The notes beneath the pieces were generated by a model. That model did no database searches. It worked only from the letters and a program-made list of their open reading frames with translations, and had not been told where the DNA came from. The translations under genes were made by a program, and so were the position numbers. A DNA stretch of 64,000 nt from Ditylenchus dipsaci (lineage: Eukaryota > Nematoda > Chromadorea > Rhabditida > Anguinidae), in NCBI GenBank assembly GCA_004194705.1, contig SADC01001279.1, positions 806,001-870,000 on the forward strand. The letters run 5' to 3'. Within the stretch, counting starts at the first letter, position 1. Each line of letters opens with the position of its first letter. Positions 22,576 through 32,622 of this stretch are shown piece after piece.

Positions 22576-23194
22576 TAGTGACCGTGCCGTCCTACACTAT
22601 CCTAATTTTTTTCATCGCCGTCCTGTATCTTAACCATATTTTTCAATATGAGTTGCTTTTTTATATTTCACATCATAAAATTGGAAAGGAGAATATTGGC
22701 CCATTTCAAACTGGGCCATTTAAAATTGTGCCAAATTCAAATCGAGCCAATGCAAACTGGGCCAACTTGAGGACAACTTTTTCATTGATATCCCACTCAA
22801 AATCGTGACCCAATTTGAAATGGTCCCGTCTGCATTGGACAAGCTTAAATCGGCCCAGTTTGAAATTACCCAATATTCTCCTCTCCCATATAATCAGTTT
22901 TTGTTTTTTACTTTAATTTTAGGCGATCGTCCATGTTTCCTTTTATTTTTATTTGAAAAATGGGCCGTTCTAATTTGACCGAGTTTTTTTTTGGAAATTT
23001 TTGTGGAAAATCAGGACGGTCCCATTTTTTTGAAATGAAAATGAAAGGAAACATGGACGGTCGCCTGAAAATAAAGTAAAAATAACAACTGAGTATACGA
23101 TGTAAAATAAAAAAGCGACCCACGATGAAAAATATGGTTAGAATGCAAGACGGCGATGAAAAAAATAGGACGCCGTAGGACGGCACGGTCACTA
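22576..23194. mobile_element. TIR element with TAGTGACCGTGCCGTCCTAC ends
   Basis: About 100 bp at each end is inverted (TAGTGACCGTGCCGTCCTAC, TTTTTTTCATCGCCGTC). It contains a 195-bp element at 22688-22882 (ends GAGAATATTGG, TTTCAAACTGGGCC words) and a fold-back at 22920-23070 (GTCCATGTTTCCTTT arms). Confidence 0.82.
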
Positions 23195-23701
23195 TGGATA
23201 TGTCAGAAGGGATTACTGAGGGCTGCCATCTCAAAATTATTAAAAAGGACATTTGGGAAAAAGGACGTCTTGACCATTTTAAAGAGAAAAGTGCATTTTT
23301 ATATAGTACTTATTGCCATTTTGAAGCGAAATTTTTTTTACTAAAATTTCAAAAATAAAAAAAAAGATTTGGGATTCCGAAAAAGGACAAATCTTTTCAA
23401 AAAAGACATATGGCAACTACCGGACTACCTCTACCGCGAAAAGCCATAAAAGATATAATTTTCATTAATATCGAATCGGATATGAAAAAGTTCCGGATAT
23501 TTGTTTTCGCATACTCGCTTAAAAGAATAAAGTAATACTTTTACCCCCAGCTACTGTGGCAGCCATGCTATCCATTTTTTAAAACAAAGCCCTTTAAATA
23601 TTTCAAAATCGATTATTTATGCAAGGACCTATCGTATTCTTCCATAAAAATTCACACATTTCACCATCTTAGAAGCCATCGTCAAGATGTAACTAACAGA
23701 A

Positions 23702-24991
23702 TTGCAACCATACTTGCACCCCCGGCGCCGCGAGCAGCGGCGGAAATTAATACCTTTAAGCGGCGGCGGCGCCGGTTGATTTTTCAAATTGTTCGCCGCC
23801 GCCATTGCCGGGAACTTATATAGGGTGGCGCAGCTAGCGCCGCCGCTTACCTTTATTTGCCGCCGATGCCGTCGACGCTATTGTTGCAGACTACCCTACG
23901 ACTTGATACAACTTACCGTATTTCCTCTAATAGAGCCCGGGGGCTCTATTAGAAGCATGCAATTTTTTCAAACATCAAGTGGTCTGAAACTTCTGTTTTC
24001 ATTTACTGTTTGAGCTGTGTAAAAAGTGCCTGTTAGATTTTTGAAATGCCTCGCGGGCACTTTTTACACAACTCAGAGAGTAAATGAAAACAGAAGTTTC
24101 AGACGTCTTGAAGTTCGAGGAGGGGGGGGGCTCTATTAGAGGGGGGGGCTCTATCAGAGATATTACGGTATGAGCGGATACAACGACTGGATACACTTTT
24201 TCATATATGTCCTCTGCTCATGCGAAGGAAGTACTCAAAGATACTTTTTATTACTTTTTGTAGTTTGGAAAATATGGTTGCGCCCGTCCTAACATACGCT
24301 GGCCTACCCTCCGCCTAAGCATAAGCCTAAAAACCAAGTAGCTATATATCATTTTCATTTTTTTGGCCAAATTTAGGCCTATAAAGTTGGGGTTAAGGCA
24401 AATATTAAAAAAATATATTAATTGGGGCATGCCCAAGCATCATTAAATACTTTTTTTGACATTTTTTGCCAGAATCTGGGCATTACTTGGACTCATCCTT
24501 CAAAAATGGTTTTTTTGTGTATCCAGTCGTAAGTGTATCCAGTCTTTGTGTCCAGTCATAAGTTGTATCCAGTCGTCGGTATTCCATTGATGAAATTTTA
24601 AATGCGGACATTTCCTGCAAAAAAGCTATACATCAGTATTTGTTTTCCAAGATACTTTAGTTGCTAAATAAGCTAGCTGGTTTTCAACAATTATCCTAAT
24701 GCCTTTATCGTAAATTTCGCTATCAGAGTTAACAATATTATCACGAATTTCGCCCCTGAATTTGAAAAAAAATGTGTTTACTGCGTAAAATTAAAAAAAC
24801 TGCTTCTATACATAAAATAAATATTAGTCGTTAGTTTTTGACTTTACAAATTTTCGACGCCGCCGCTTACGTTTAAATTTTCTGGCGCCACTTAGACTGT
24901 TGGCGCGAGCGACGCCGGTCAACAGTGTCGCCCGCCACCGCCGCATCGCTGCTGGCTTTATAGTCAGAGTCGCGTGCAAGTATGGTTGCAA
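23702..24991. mobile_element. 1.29 kb TIR element with TTGCAACCATACTTGCA ends and GC-rich CGGCGG arms
   Basis: Perfect 17-bp inverted ends. The arms then carry CGCCGCCGC-rich stretches (23715-23830 and 24855-24960), strongly GC-rich against the window. A TA MITE is nested at 23926-24168. Confidence 0.75.
23926..24168. mobile_element. 243-bp TA-flanked MITE, CCGTATTTCCTCT family (copy 2)
   Basis: TA on both sides; CCGTATTTCCTCTAATAGAG and its near complement; an inner hairpin with GTGCCTGxxAGATTTxxAAA arms; G runs at the right end. A truncated relative lies at 49355-49518. Confidence 0.85.
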
Positions 24992-25043
24992 CGTCCGAAC
25001 ATCCTCCATACTGAGCATTCTTAAATTCATCCGATATTTAAAG

Positions 25044-25326
25044 AATATTTAAGATTTGCAAAAGATGGAGACGAATCAGCAACATTTCAGAGACGAAAAG
25101 AATTCACAGAAATATCATTCAATAGAAAAGATGATATGGTCGAATACAGCAGGGACCATTCCTATGGACCAGCAATTCAAGAAGAAAATTTTCAAAACAG
25201 AAAAGGTATTGATTACACCAGGTGGAATATTTTCTCTGAGGCATCCTCGAAAAGACCTTGCTTGAATTATTTTATGAAATTATTGATTTTTGTTGTTGTT
25301 TCGACATTTCCTAATTTTCTGAACTA
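25044..25326 (+). CDS. Candidate C-terminal exon of a tail-anchored protein
   Basis: Following a TTAAAG acceptor, an open frame encodes EYLRFAKDGDESATFQRRKE, then YGPAIQEENFQNRKGIDYTR, and ends with a hydrophobic segment LLIFVVVSTFPNFLN and TAA. AATAAA follows at 25337, a plausible polyadenylation signal. The hydrophobic end suggests a C-terminal membrane anchor. Upstream exons would lie beyond the repeat-filled 23.7-25.0 kb interval and were not found. Confidence 0.4.
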
Positions 25327-25344
25327 ATTTCTACCAATAAATTT

Positions 25345-25891
25345 ATACCTTCTGAGCACTGGCCTTTTGCTGAGAGCTTTCCAGGAGAAATATTGACGGA
25401 GCTTTTTGCTTCAAGAAGTTCTTGGCCTAAAATGACAGTAATCAATGGTATGCTCTGAGGCCATATGCACAGTTCAAAAACGTCATAATTTTATGACATT
25501 TCGTTACAATTTTATGACGAAACGTTTCATGACGAGACATTTCGTCATAATTTTATGACGAAACGTCATAAAGTTATCACGAAACGTCATAAAGTAGACG
25601 AAACGTCGTAATTTTATGACGTTTTTGAACTGTGCAAATGGCCTCTGGTCAATGGATTGAATAAAAAGCTAACCATGGTAGGCTTATGTGAATCGAAGAG
25701 AATAAGATGAAGATCCCGGAAATCAGAAAACTTCGAATTGTTCCGCACCCAATCGACGACAAGCCCTACAATAATAAATTTTTATGCCATATATTGTGAA
25801 TCCAATCAGTAAAGTGGTGTACCTTGAAGCTTCGACTGCAAATGGATATCCCTTCAGCAATGGCTTTTTGCGCAGCTCCGTTAGTTGACAT
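25345..25891 (-). CDS. Candidate small membrane protein gene, convergent with the preceding exon
   Basis: ATG at 25891, directly after a TTTAG, opens MSTNGAAQKAIAEGISICSR (exon 25823-25891, donor GTACAC). Exon 2 begins at 25765 after ATTGTAG and encodes GLSSIGCGTIRSFLISGIFI, a likely membrane helix. A third exon-like piece (25348-25428, AKNFLKQKAPSIFLLESSQQ) follows a TTTTAG, but its phase does not fit exon 2. A MITE (25457-25646) lies in the last intron. The family is not recognised. Confidence 0.4.
25457..25646. mobile_element. MITE with ATGACGAAACGTCAT tandem core
   Basis: Inverted ends GAGGCCAT[A/T]TGCACAGTTC and an interior of about seven ATGACGAAACGTCATAA-type units, themselves palindromic. 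Confidence 0.82.
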
Positions 25892-26194
25892 CTAAACAAC
25901 AAAACTATGAGACTCATCACTGATACGTTTACTAATGCACTTTTGAAGGTAAAATTGTGACTCGCTACAATTCTGAATTTTTTAATTCCATTTTTTGACT
26001 GTTTTTTGCATGTTCTTTTAATTTTTTTCTTAACTTAGGCCTTAGGCTTAGGCAAGGGTAGGCCAGCGCACGTTAGGACGGGCTCAAACGTGTGTCCCAG
26101 ACTGAGCACCAAAACGCGCCAATTTGAAAAAACTGTAGCGAGTCACAATTTGTAGCGAGTCGCAGATCGTTCCTTTGAAAGGGCCAGTGATTTC

Positions 26195-28095
26195 AAAACT
26201 CACCCTCAACCTCAACCTCACCTCAACTTGAGCCTCATCCTCAACTCAACCGTAAACTCAACCTCATCCTCAACCTCAACCAAAAAAAATTAAACTCAAC
26301 CTCATCCTCAACCTCAACTGTGAGTTGAGGTTGAGGATGAACTCACAGTTGAGGTTGAGGATGAGGTTGAGTTAAAAAAAAATCAAACTCAACCTCAACC
26401 TAAACTCAGCCTCAACTCAACGTCAACTCAACCTCAACTATAACTCAACCTTAACAAGTGTGTCCAGGGCCCAGGTTTTGATGGCCTTTATGATATTCAA
26501 AACAATAAATTATACACTTTTTTATTTCAGGAACAGACCATACCATAAGCAGCAGACGATGTAACAATAAACTACTGGTTCTCAAAAAGCATATTACAGT
26601 ACACTACTAACTGCGAATTTAACAAATCAAATAACGTTTTGTTTCGTGCCGAGCAGTGGCGAGTCCCGCCTGCGAGAAAACACGTTCAATAGGAGCACTG
26701 GTTGCCGGGATGCAGAGCACTTCCAAAGCCAGGATTGCCATTTGCTTAGCATCCTAAAAGAATAATTAAACCATGCTTCAACCTGATATCTAAAAATACC
26801 GTGTCCAACATGTTAACCCACCACTTCAAAGGATCTATCGCCGAGAAAGATGCATTCAAAAACCGGCTAAACACATCCCGCACCCACGATTTAGCATTTG
26901 ACTGTGCGACCTCCTTTTGACTTCGTGACTTTCGGTTTTCAGCAGCTACTTCTCCCAGAATTTGATCCAGCGTGGCATTTTGCAGAGCTCTTGCTGAGTT
27001 GCTGATATCTGGCTGCTGGGACTTCTCATATCGAACCTTAAGACAGAGATTGAAAGTTTCACACACAAATCACCTGTATGGCGCAGCGCACCTGTATGAG
27101 ACCCCAATAGCTGTTGTAGACCAAGGAAGACGCATCGAAGGTTAGCAGTCTCATCACAGTAGTGCAGCGTCACACCTGTAAAGAACGGTAAAGCAAAATA
27201 ACTAGTCATATTTTAGGAAATTCTAACCCAAAAAATTATTCATTCCGGCATCAGTCCATACGTCGCACGTTAAAGAATAGCGATGTTGCATTTTGCTTAC
27301 TTCATCCTTGATTTTGGCTTGAACTTTTACAAAATGAGCGAGAAGAAGTCGCTTGATGTAAGAAAAGCTACTCGGAAGCTGGGAAGAAGTAAGTAAAGAG
27401 GTGATTGGAATTGACGAATTGTAGAGATTATTTGATTGAAGGAATCGAGTGGATGCAAGAAGATGTTTATAGGCAATGACGGATCGACAGTACTGCGCAG
27501 AAGGCTTTCGAATTTTGTTTGATCTAAGTGAAAAAGCTTGAATAGAGGATAAGCTACAACATCACCTCACTTCTCTTTTGGCTCACCTTCCTTCGCAGTC
27601 ACCGAAAGACGAATTTTCTTGGCAGGCTGTTCTTTGTCCTGATGCACTTTTCCCAGTGCTTTGTTACAGCTGTCTTATGATGCAAAAATCGAAAAATGAA
27701 CAGATAAAATGGCCAGACACACGATGAAAATCTATACCTGAGAGCACTCGACGCATTTCATCTTTGATTCTCCCATGACTTGCACCTTTACAAGTCCATT
27801 GCATCTGACTGCGTTTCCCAGTTATAGTTGATTGGCTTGGTGGATGACATCTGAATAAAGCATAAGATTGAGTTATAGCAGTTGATAAGTTGAGGCTAAG
27901 TTGGTAAGTTAGGTTGTGTTGAGGTTGTTGAGGTTGTTGATTGTTGAGTTGAGGATGATTGTTGAGTTTAGGTTGAGTTGAAGATGAAGTTGAGTTTAAA
28001 TTTTTTCAAACTCAACCTCATCCTCAACCTCAACTGTGAGTTGAAGTTGAGGATGATGTTGAGTTGAGGATGAGTTGAGTTTTGTTGAGGTTGAG
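26195..28095. mobile_element. Region with the hAT copy bracketed by inverted AACCTC arrays
   Basis: Left array 26195-26455 consists of CTCAACCTCAACCTCATCC-type words. It contains its own inversion at about 26318-26375, where the words turn into GAGGTTGAGGATGAG. The right array 27885-28095 carries the same words in the opposite sense and also inverts about its middle (~28000-28045). The hAT coding segments lie exactly between. The arrays may be amplified terminal repeats of this hAT copy, or a microsatellite seeded at its ends. No clean 8-bp duplication could be assigned. Confidence 0.5.
26619..27812 (-). pseudogene. Shortened hAT-family transposase copy
   Basis: The N-terminal end (27730-27812, then 27588-27669 after an intron) is a Cys/His-containing segment where a BED finger is expected (one frame reads KCVECSQ, then TKHWEKC). 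Exon 27228-27523 encodes QAKIKDEVSKMQHRYSLTCD followed by VWTDAGMNNFLG. It joins, across a 52-nt intron, to VTLHYCDETANLRCVFLGLQ and GSHTG in 27175-27074, the conserved hAT catalytic start. Exon 27046-26800 ends DPLKWWVNMLDT and, after a 46-nt intron, exon 26753-26619 reads ALEVLCIPATSAPIERVFSQ, the hAT dimerisation signature. The middle of the catalytic domain is missing and phases at two joins do not close, so this is a deleted, probably inactive copy. Confidence 0.88.
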
Positions 28096-28171
28096 GAAAG
28101 TTTTCATGGAAAGGCACACCTTTTCCTTGCCAAAATACTCTTTTTGCCGCAAACACGCTTTTTCTGCTTTG

Positions 28172-28340
28172 GCTGTACCCTGTAATTTAAGCGGCGATTT
28201 GCTTAGTGGTCGATTTGCTAAGCGGTCGTTTCGCTAAGAAAAAAAATTTAAGCGCGATTTTGCTAAGAATTCACAATTTAAGCGCCAATTTGCTAAGTGG
28301 TCGTTTTGGTAAGATTTTTTTTTGATAAGTAGTTGTTTTG
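28172..28340. repeat. Partial copy of the GGCTGTACCC element end
   Basis: GGCTGTACCCTGTAATTTAA is followed by GATTTGCTTAGTGGTCG-like tandem words, as at the ends of the 60845-62264 element. Confidence 0.6.
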
Positions 28341-28354
28341 ATTGATCTTGTTTG

Positions 28355-29269
28355 TTAAAGGACCATGGTTTTTGCGCGCAGCGGCACACACAAAATTTGA
28401 ATTGCCGGCGGACACTTCTCTTTCGTCTATCAGTGTACTCTTTCGAGTCGTTTCGAATGACTCGAAAGAGTACACTGATAGACGAAAGAGAAGTGTCCCC
28501 CGCCAATTCAAATTTTGGTACAGGCTGATTGGTCGCTACAAAACTGGTCGTTTACAAAACTAGCCGTTTACAGAATTGGTCGTCACAAAACCGCAGAATT
28601 GGTCGTTGAACTGGTCGTACAGAATTGGTCGTTTACAAAATTGGTCGAATTGGTCGTTTACAGAACTGGTCGTTTACAGAATTGGTCGTTTACATCGTTT
28701 GCAAAACGTAACTTCTTCGTTAAACAAGAGGGTGTTAGTTTGTTAATAATGCCAACATCGTTTCGTCTTAGTCATTCTCTCTCTTCACATTGTTCAACGT
28801 CTTTTTCATCTCATTAAATCCCCATCACACTTAATTTAGAATACATCAGCCAAAGTCCTTTTTCTTCGTCAAATTCAGCGATGGGTAAATTGAGGAGATG
28901 TAGCGAGAGGAGTGGGCTCATGTCAAGGTTTGATGAAAGCTTAGATTAGTAAATGTTACGTTTTGCGATTATTGTTTGTAAAAAAGGCCGTTTTGTTTTA
29001 TTGTTGAGAAAACGTTTGATTCTTGAACAATGTGAAAATTCTGGTGACGTTTCTGATATCAAGGTCACCCGTTCATTTATTGATTACTTCTTGAAATGCA
29101 ATCCTGTAAACGACCAATTCTGTAAACGGCCAGTTTTTTAAACGACCAATTCTGTAAACCACCAATTCTGTAAACGGCCAGTTTGTAAACGACCAGTTTT
29201 GTAGCGACCAATTAGCCTGTACCCCAAATTTTGTGTGTGCCGCTGCGCGCAAAAACCATGGTCCTTTAA
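28355..29269. mobile_element. TTAAAGGACC family fold-back (copy 3), split by a hAT-type insertion
   Basis: Ends TTAAAGGACCATGG and its complement; TTTTGCGCGCAGCGGCACAC arms; a 67-bp central palindrome of AGTGTACTCTTTCGAGTC and inverse. The right arm is interrupted at CAAATTTT by 28517-29224. Confidence 0.85.
28517..29224. mobile_element. 708-bp element with TGGTCGTTTACA arrays, 8-bp duplication
   Basis: CAAATTTT at 28509-28516 and 29225-29232. Inverted ends GGTACAGGCT[G/A]ATTGGTCGC lead into arrays of 14-20-bp TGGTCGTTTACAGAAT units (about 9 at the left, 5 at the right). hAT-type by target length; no transposase. Confidence 0.85.
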
Positions 29270-29387
29270 GCTACATCTGCTTCCGTTCGGTTTAATTTCG
29301 GGTACAGACCTAAAAACCCAAACGATTCAATTCAAAATTGTGTTCTACTCTTAAATTGAATTGGGGTCCTCTACTCTGGACTGATTG

Positions 29388-29980
29388 CACCCAGAAGGAT
29401 TCGAACCAGTAACCTTGGTGATGAGTATATGGAACTCTACGCCACGTAAACACTCAAAATTATGATAAAAATAAGGTATGCACCCAGGTGGATTCGAACC
29501 AGCAACCTCGGCGGTGGCTATCCAAATGGTCGTCCACTTAAATCGAAATTTTTTTTTTACGTTTTCGGGTTTCAAATCAATTTTCTGCACTCATTCGAGC
29601 ATGCTGAAGAGAATTTGACAGTTTCATCGATAAATTTCTGAGTTATTGTGAACTCTTGAATATCAAAATCAAAAATCAACAATCGAAAAATTCTCGATTT
29701 AAAAAAACGTGATTTTACCACTGTTAAACAATCTTCATCATGCTGAAGATCAGGGTTGTCGAGTCGAGTTCGAAATTGAGTAATTTCGAGTATTATTCGA
29801 AATCGAGTATCGAGTACTCGAAAATTTCGAGTTTCGAATATCGAGTCGAGTTCAAAAATTTCGAGTACTCGACTTGTTTGAAGATTGCGAAAAGAAAAAA
29901 AAAAACTTCGATCCAAGTGGACGACCACTTGGATAGCCACCGCCGAGGTCGCTGGTTCGAATCCACCTGGGTGCACACTT
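29388..29980. repeat. tRNA-derived (SINE-like) repeats, inverted pair
   Basis: GCTGGTTCGAATCCACCTGG (plus strand, 29948-29968) and its complement at 29483-29505, plus CTGGTTCGAATCC at 29396-29412 (minus), contain perfect Pol III B boxes (GGTTCGAATCC). They are preceded by GGATAGCCACCGCCGAGG[T]. Between the copies lies AT-rich text with CGAGTAxTCGAAATT words. Confidence 0.65.
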
Positions 29981-30480
29981 AACTTTTTACCGTTATTTCA
30001 GATATAAAAATACTAACGTTTGAACTTTCAGGTCATTTGGGTGACACCAGGTATTGAAGTTGGGGTGCGTAAAATCGCAACTTTAAGCTTAACAAACCCA
30101 ATTCCCCACACAATTTTAAATAGGAAAAATGGCTTATTTTTTATTTTTAAGAAATTTTAATTTTTCAGGTTTGGGTATATAGGGTGGTTTCAGGGTACTT
30201 GGGTCATTTAGGATGTGATCTGAAAATATCAATTTACCTAGATCCCACGTTGTTTTGAGTAAAAAAACCAAAAGCAAATTCGGCTGAAAAATGTCCGCGC
30301 AAAAATTTCCAATCCCCTATCAGAACATTGAGAAAAAGGCAAAGTATAAAAAGGTAGAAAAGTTCTTACAAGGGAACGTATGGTAGTGTCCATGCGATAC
30401 GGAAAAACCATATGTACCATTCGATAGAGAATCAAAAATGCTTATTCGACATAAAGATCCTTTTCTGCGTCAATGTCGAT
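29981..30480. other. No gene recognised
   Basis: AT-rich spacer with no repeats or domains seen. Confidence 0.35.
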
Positions 30481-30484
30481 TTTG

Positions 30485-30765
30485 GCAGACATGGACGATT
30501 CATCCTCACTATTTAAAGGGGACGATTCATCCTCACTTGGGAAAAAGGGACGATTCATCCTCACTTGGTAAAAAGGGACAATTCATCCTTGTTTGGTTAA
30601 AAAGGACGATTCATCCTCACTTGGGAAAAAGCGAAAATTCATCCTCACTTGATAAAAAAGGACGATCCTCACTTAGGGACGATTCATCCTCACTCGTCAA
30701 AATGGACGATTCATCCTCACTTGTGAAAACAGGCCAATTCATCCTCACTTATGTTATACCAGCGA
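30485..30765. repeat. Minisatellite of GGACGATTCATCCTCACTTG units
   Basis: About ten copies of a 22-30-bp unit. The 158-codon plus-strand frame (30438-30914) translates this array into IHPHLGK/DDSSSLGK repeats and is judged incidental. Confidence 0.85.
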
Positions 30766-31395
30766 ATCATTCTCACAATAAATGTTTCCCTCAATTACCA
30801 TTATCAGCAGGCAATTTTATTTTCATCAAAAAAGAAAACATGGCAAACAAACAATTTTCAACATTCACTGATCTATCACTATATTGTAAGCTAGCAGCCG
30901 AAGAAATGTCATAAGGCTAGAGTCATGATATTGGTGCACCTTTGATAATATTCTTGCATTAGGTGTACCTAAAAGCATTAGTTCCAATTATAGAGATTTC
31001 TTACGAAAGACAATGACTTTACCGACATAGTTTCGCTGTAAGCAATTGAGAACGGGTGCAAGTTCCACAGGTAGGTGTAGTTTAAGTTAAGCAAAGCAGC
31101 ACAATATATCAGCTGGCGAAACAAAAACGAGTGAGATGAACATTCTCGCAAGAACGGAAAACTCAGGCTGTTGATAGCGCTTCCTAAGACCCCGGCTCCA
31201 AATGGCTCCTTGAAATTTCTCACTAGGTGAAAGAGACAACCAGCCATCTTTGAATCTGAATCCAATAACAGATAAGATGATTGTAACAGAGTGTGAAATA
31301 TAATTTACAAGCAAATACTTCGATCGAAGATTAGATGACAGTTAGTTCACAATCAACCAAAATAGAAGTAGGCGTTAAATCCGGCTACAGCTGTT

Positions 31396-31632
31396 TCACC
31401 GTTTGAACAGCTTTGTGTAGACATCCCGGGACTTCAAGTTGAGCAACGCATAAAGTACAAGAAACGACCACTTGCCACCATCTGCTTCTCGTGGACTTTT
31501 CTCAGCGAGCTTGAGCCGCCACGTTTACTGAATGGTTGTTTTGCTGTAGCACTCCGAGAATCACCAAGACGCGAGCAATCTCTTCATACTTGACTTGGCC
31601 ATTTTGTATGCAAGCGTCCATTCTGAAACCAT
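31396..31632 (-). CDS. Candidate terminal exons of an unidentified gene
   Basis: After a GGTTTCAG acceptor (31633) the frame MDACIQNGQVKYEEIARVLV, then ILGVLQQNNHS, runs to a GTAAAC donor near 31539. A second exon from about 31471 reads GGKWSFLVLYALLNLKSRDV, then YTKLFKR and TGA at 31396. Both look like coherent protein, but the phase between them was not proved. Confidence 0.35.
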
Positions 31633-31639
31633 AAATGTG

Positions 31640-31925
31640 AGGTTGCAAGCTAATACAAAGCCAAGAAAAAGTGAATTCGTGCCAAAAAAAAGTTTGTTTG
31701 CTCCAAAAAGTGTATTTGCGCCAAAAAAAGTTTATTGAGCCAAACCTTTTTTGCGCCAAAAAAAGTAAATTTGTTCTAAGAAAAAGTAAATCCGCGCCAT
31801 AAAAAGTTTATTTGCGCCAATTTTTTGTTTTGCGCCACAAAAAGTGTATTTGCGCCATAAAAAAGTATATTTGTGCCGTAACTAAGTAAATTGGCGCCCA
31901 AATAAAGTAAATTTGTAAATAATGA
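31640..31925. repeat. Tandem array of AAAAAGTxxATTTGCGCCA units
   Basis: Roughly a dozen degenerate ~20-bp copies, similar in wording to the TTTACTTTTTTGTGGCAAA array at 5090-5280 read in the other sense. Confidence 0.75.
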
Positions 31926-32620
31926 TTATCCATTTTAGTGACCACCCTGAATTTAGAAAACTGGCTTATTTATTATCGTATCTTTGCTTTTTATCAACAT
32001 TTTCAGCACATCTAGTTAAAAATAAGTATATCCCTGTGTTACTATTTATTTTGTATGCTTTTCTGGATACGAATTTAAAAAAAACGTAGATTTATACCAA
32101 AAAAGTGTAAACAACTTAGATTGCGTCAAAAATCTTTGAAAAAGAACTTAAAAATCTTGGCATTCTGTTGGTTTTAAAGTGCTACGGAATTAAAATTTTG
32201 ACGGGCCATGGCATTTGAAACATGCTTCGAATTGACCTTCTCATAGAAGTGTCAAAAAGGATGAAAAGCTCAGTTTGCTTTTACACTATGAACAATGAGT
32301 ACGACTAAAACTGAGAGTAAACTACAACTTGATCAAACTTATCTTAGTTATTTACACAAACAAGAATCTAACAGCAAATCCTAGACGAATAAATCACCGA
32401 AGACCACTTATCGTGGTATCACTTATCACGGTTTATAGTAAACCCAGACAAAAGAACACCAAAAGTTTAACAATGAAACCAGCAAAATTTAGCGCGATGA
32501 AGACTTTATTTTTTCATATGAGCCAGAACAAACAGCAGCAATAATGACCACATTTTCATATTTTGCGTTTCAAGGCAAAAGTATTTCCCATTTAAAATTT
32601 AAATAGCCCATTCTTATTGC
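31926..32620. other. 3' flank of the SAM gene, no gene recognised
   Basis: AT-rich sequence without convincing exons or repeats. Confidence 0.35.
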
Positions 32621-32622
32621 AG

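Noticed and set aside
28517..28700. Regularly spaced 14-20-bp repeats that look CRISPR-like
   Set aside because: The spacers are also repeats, the array is mirrored at 29100-29222, and it forms the terminal arms of a MITE in a eukaryotic genome.
30438..30914. 158-codon plus-strand open frame
   Set aside because: It translates a 22-30-bp minisatellite in shifting frames; no splice sites or domain.
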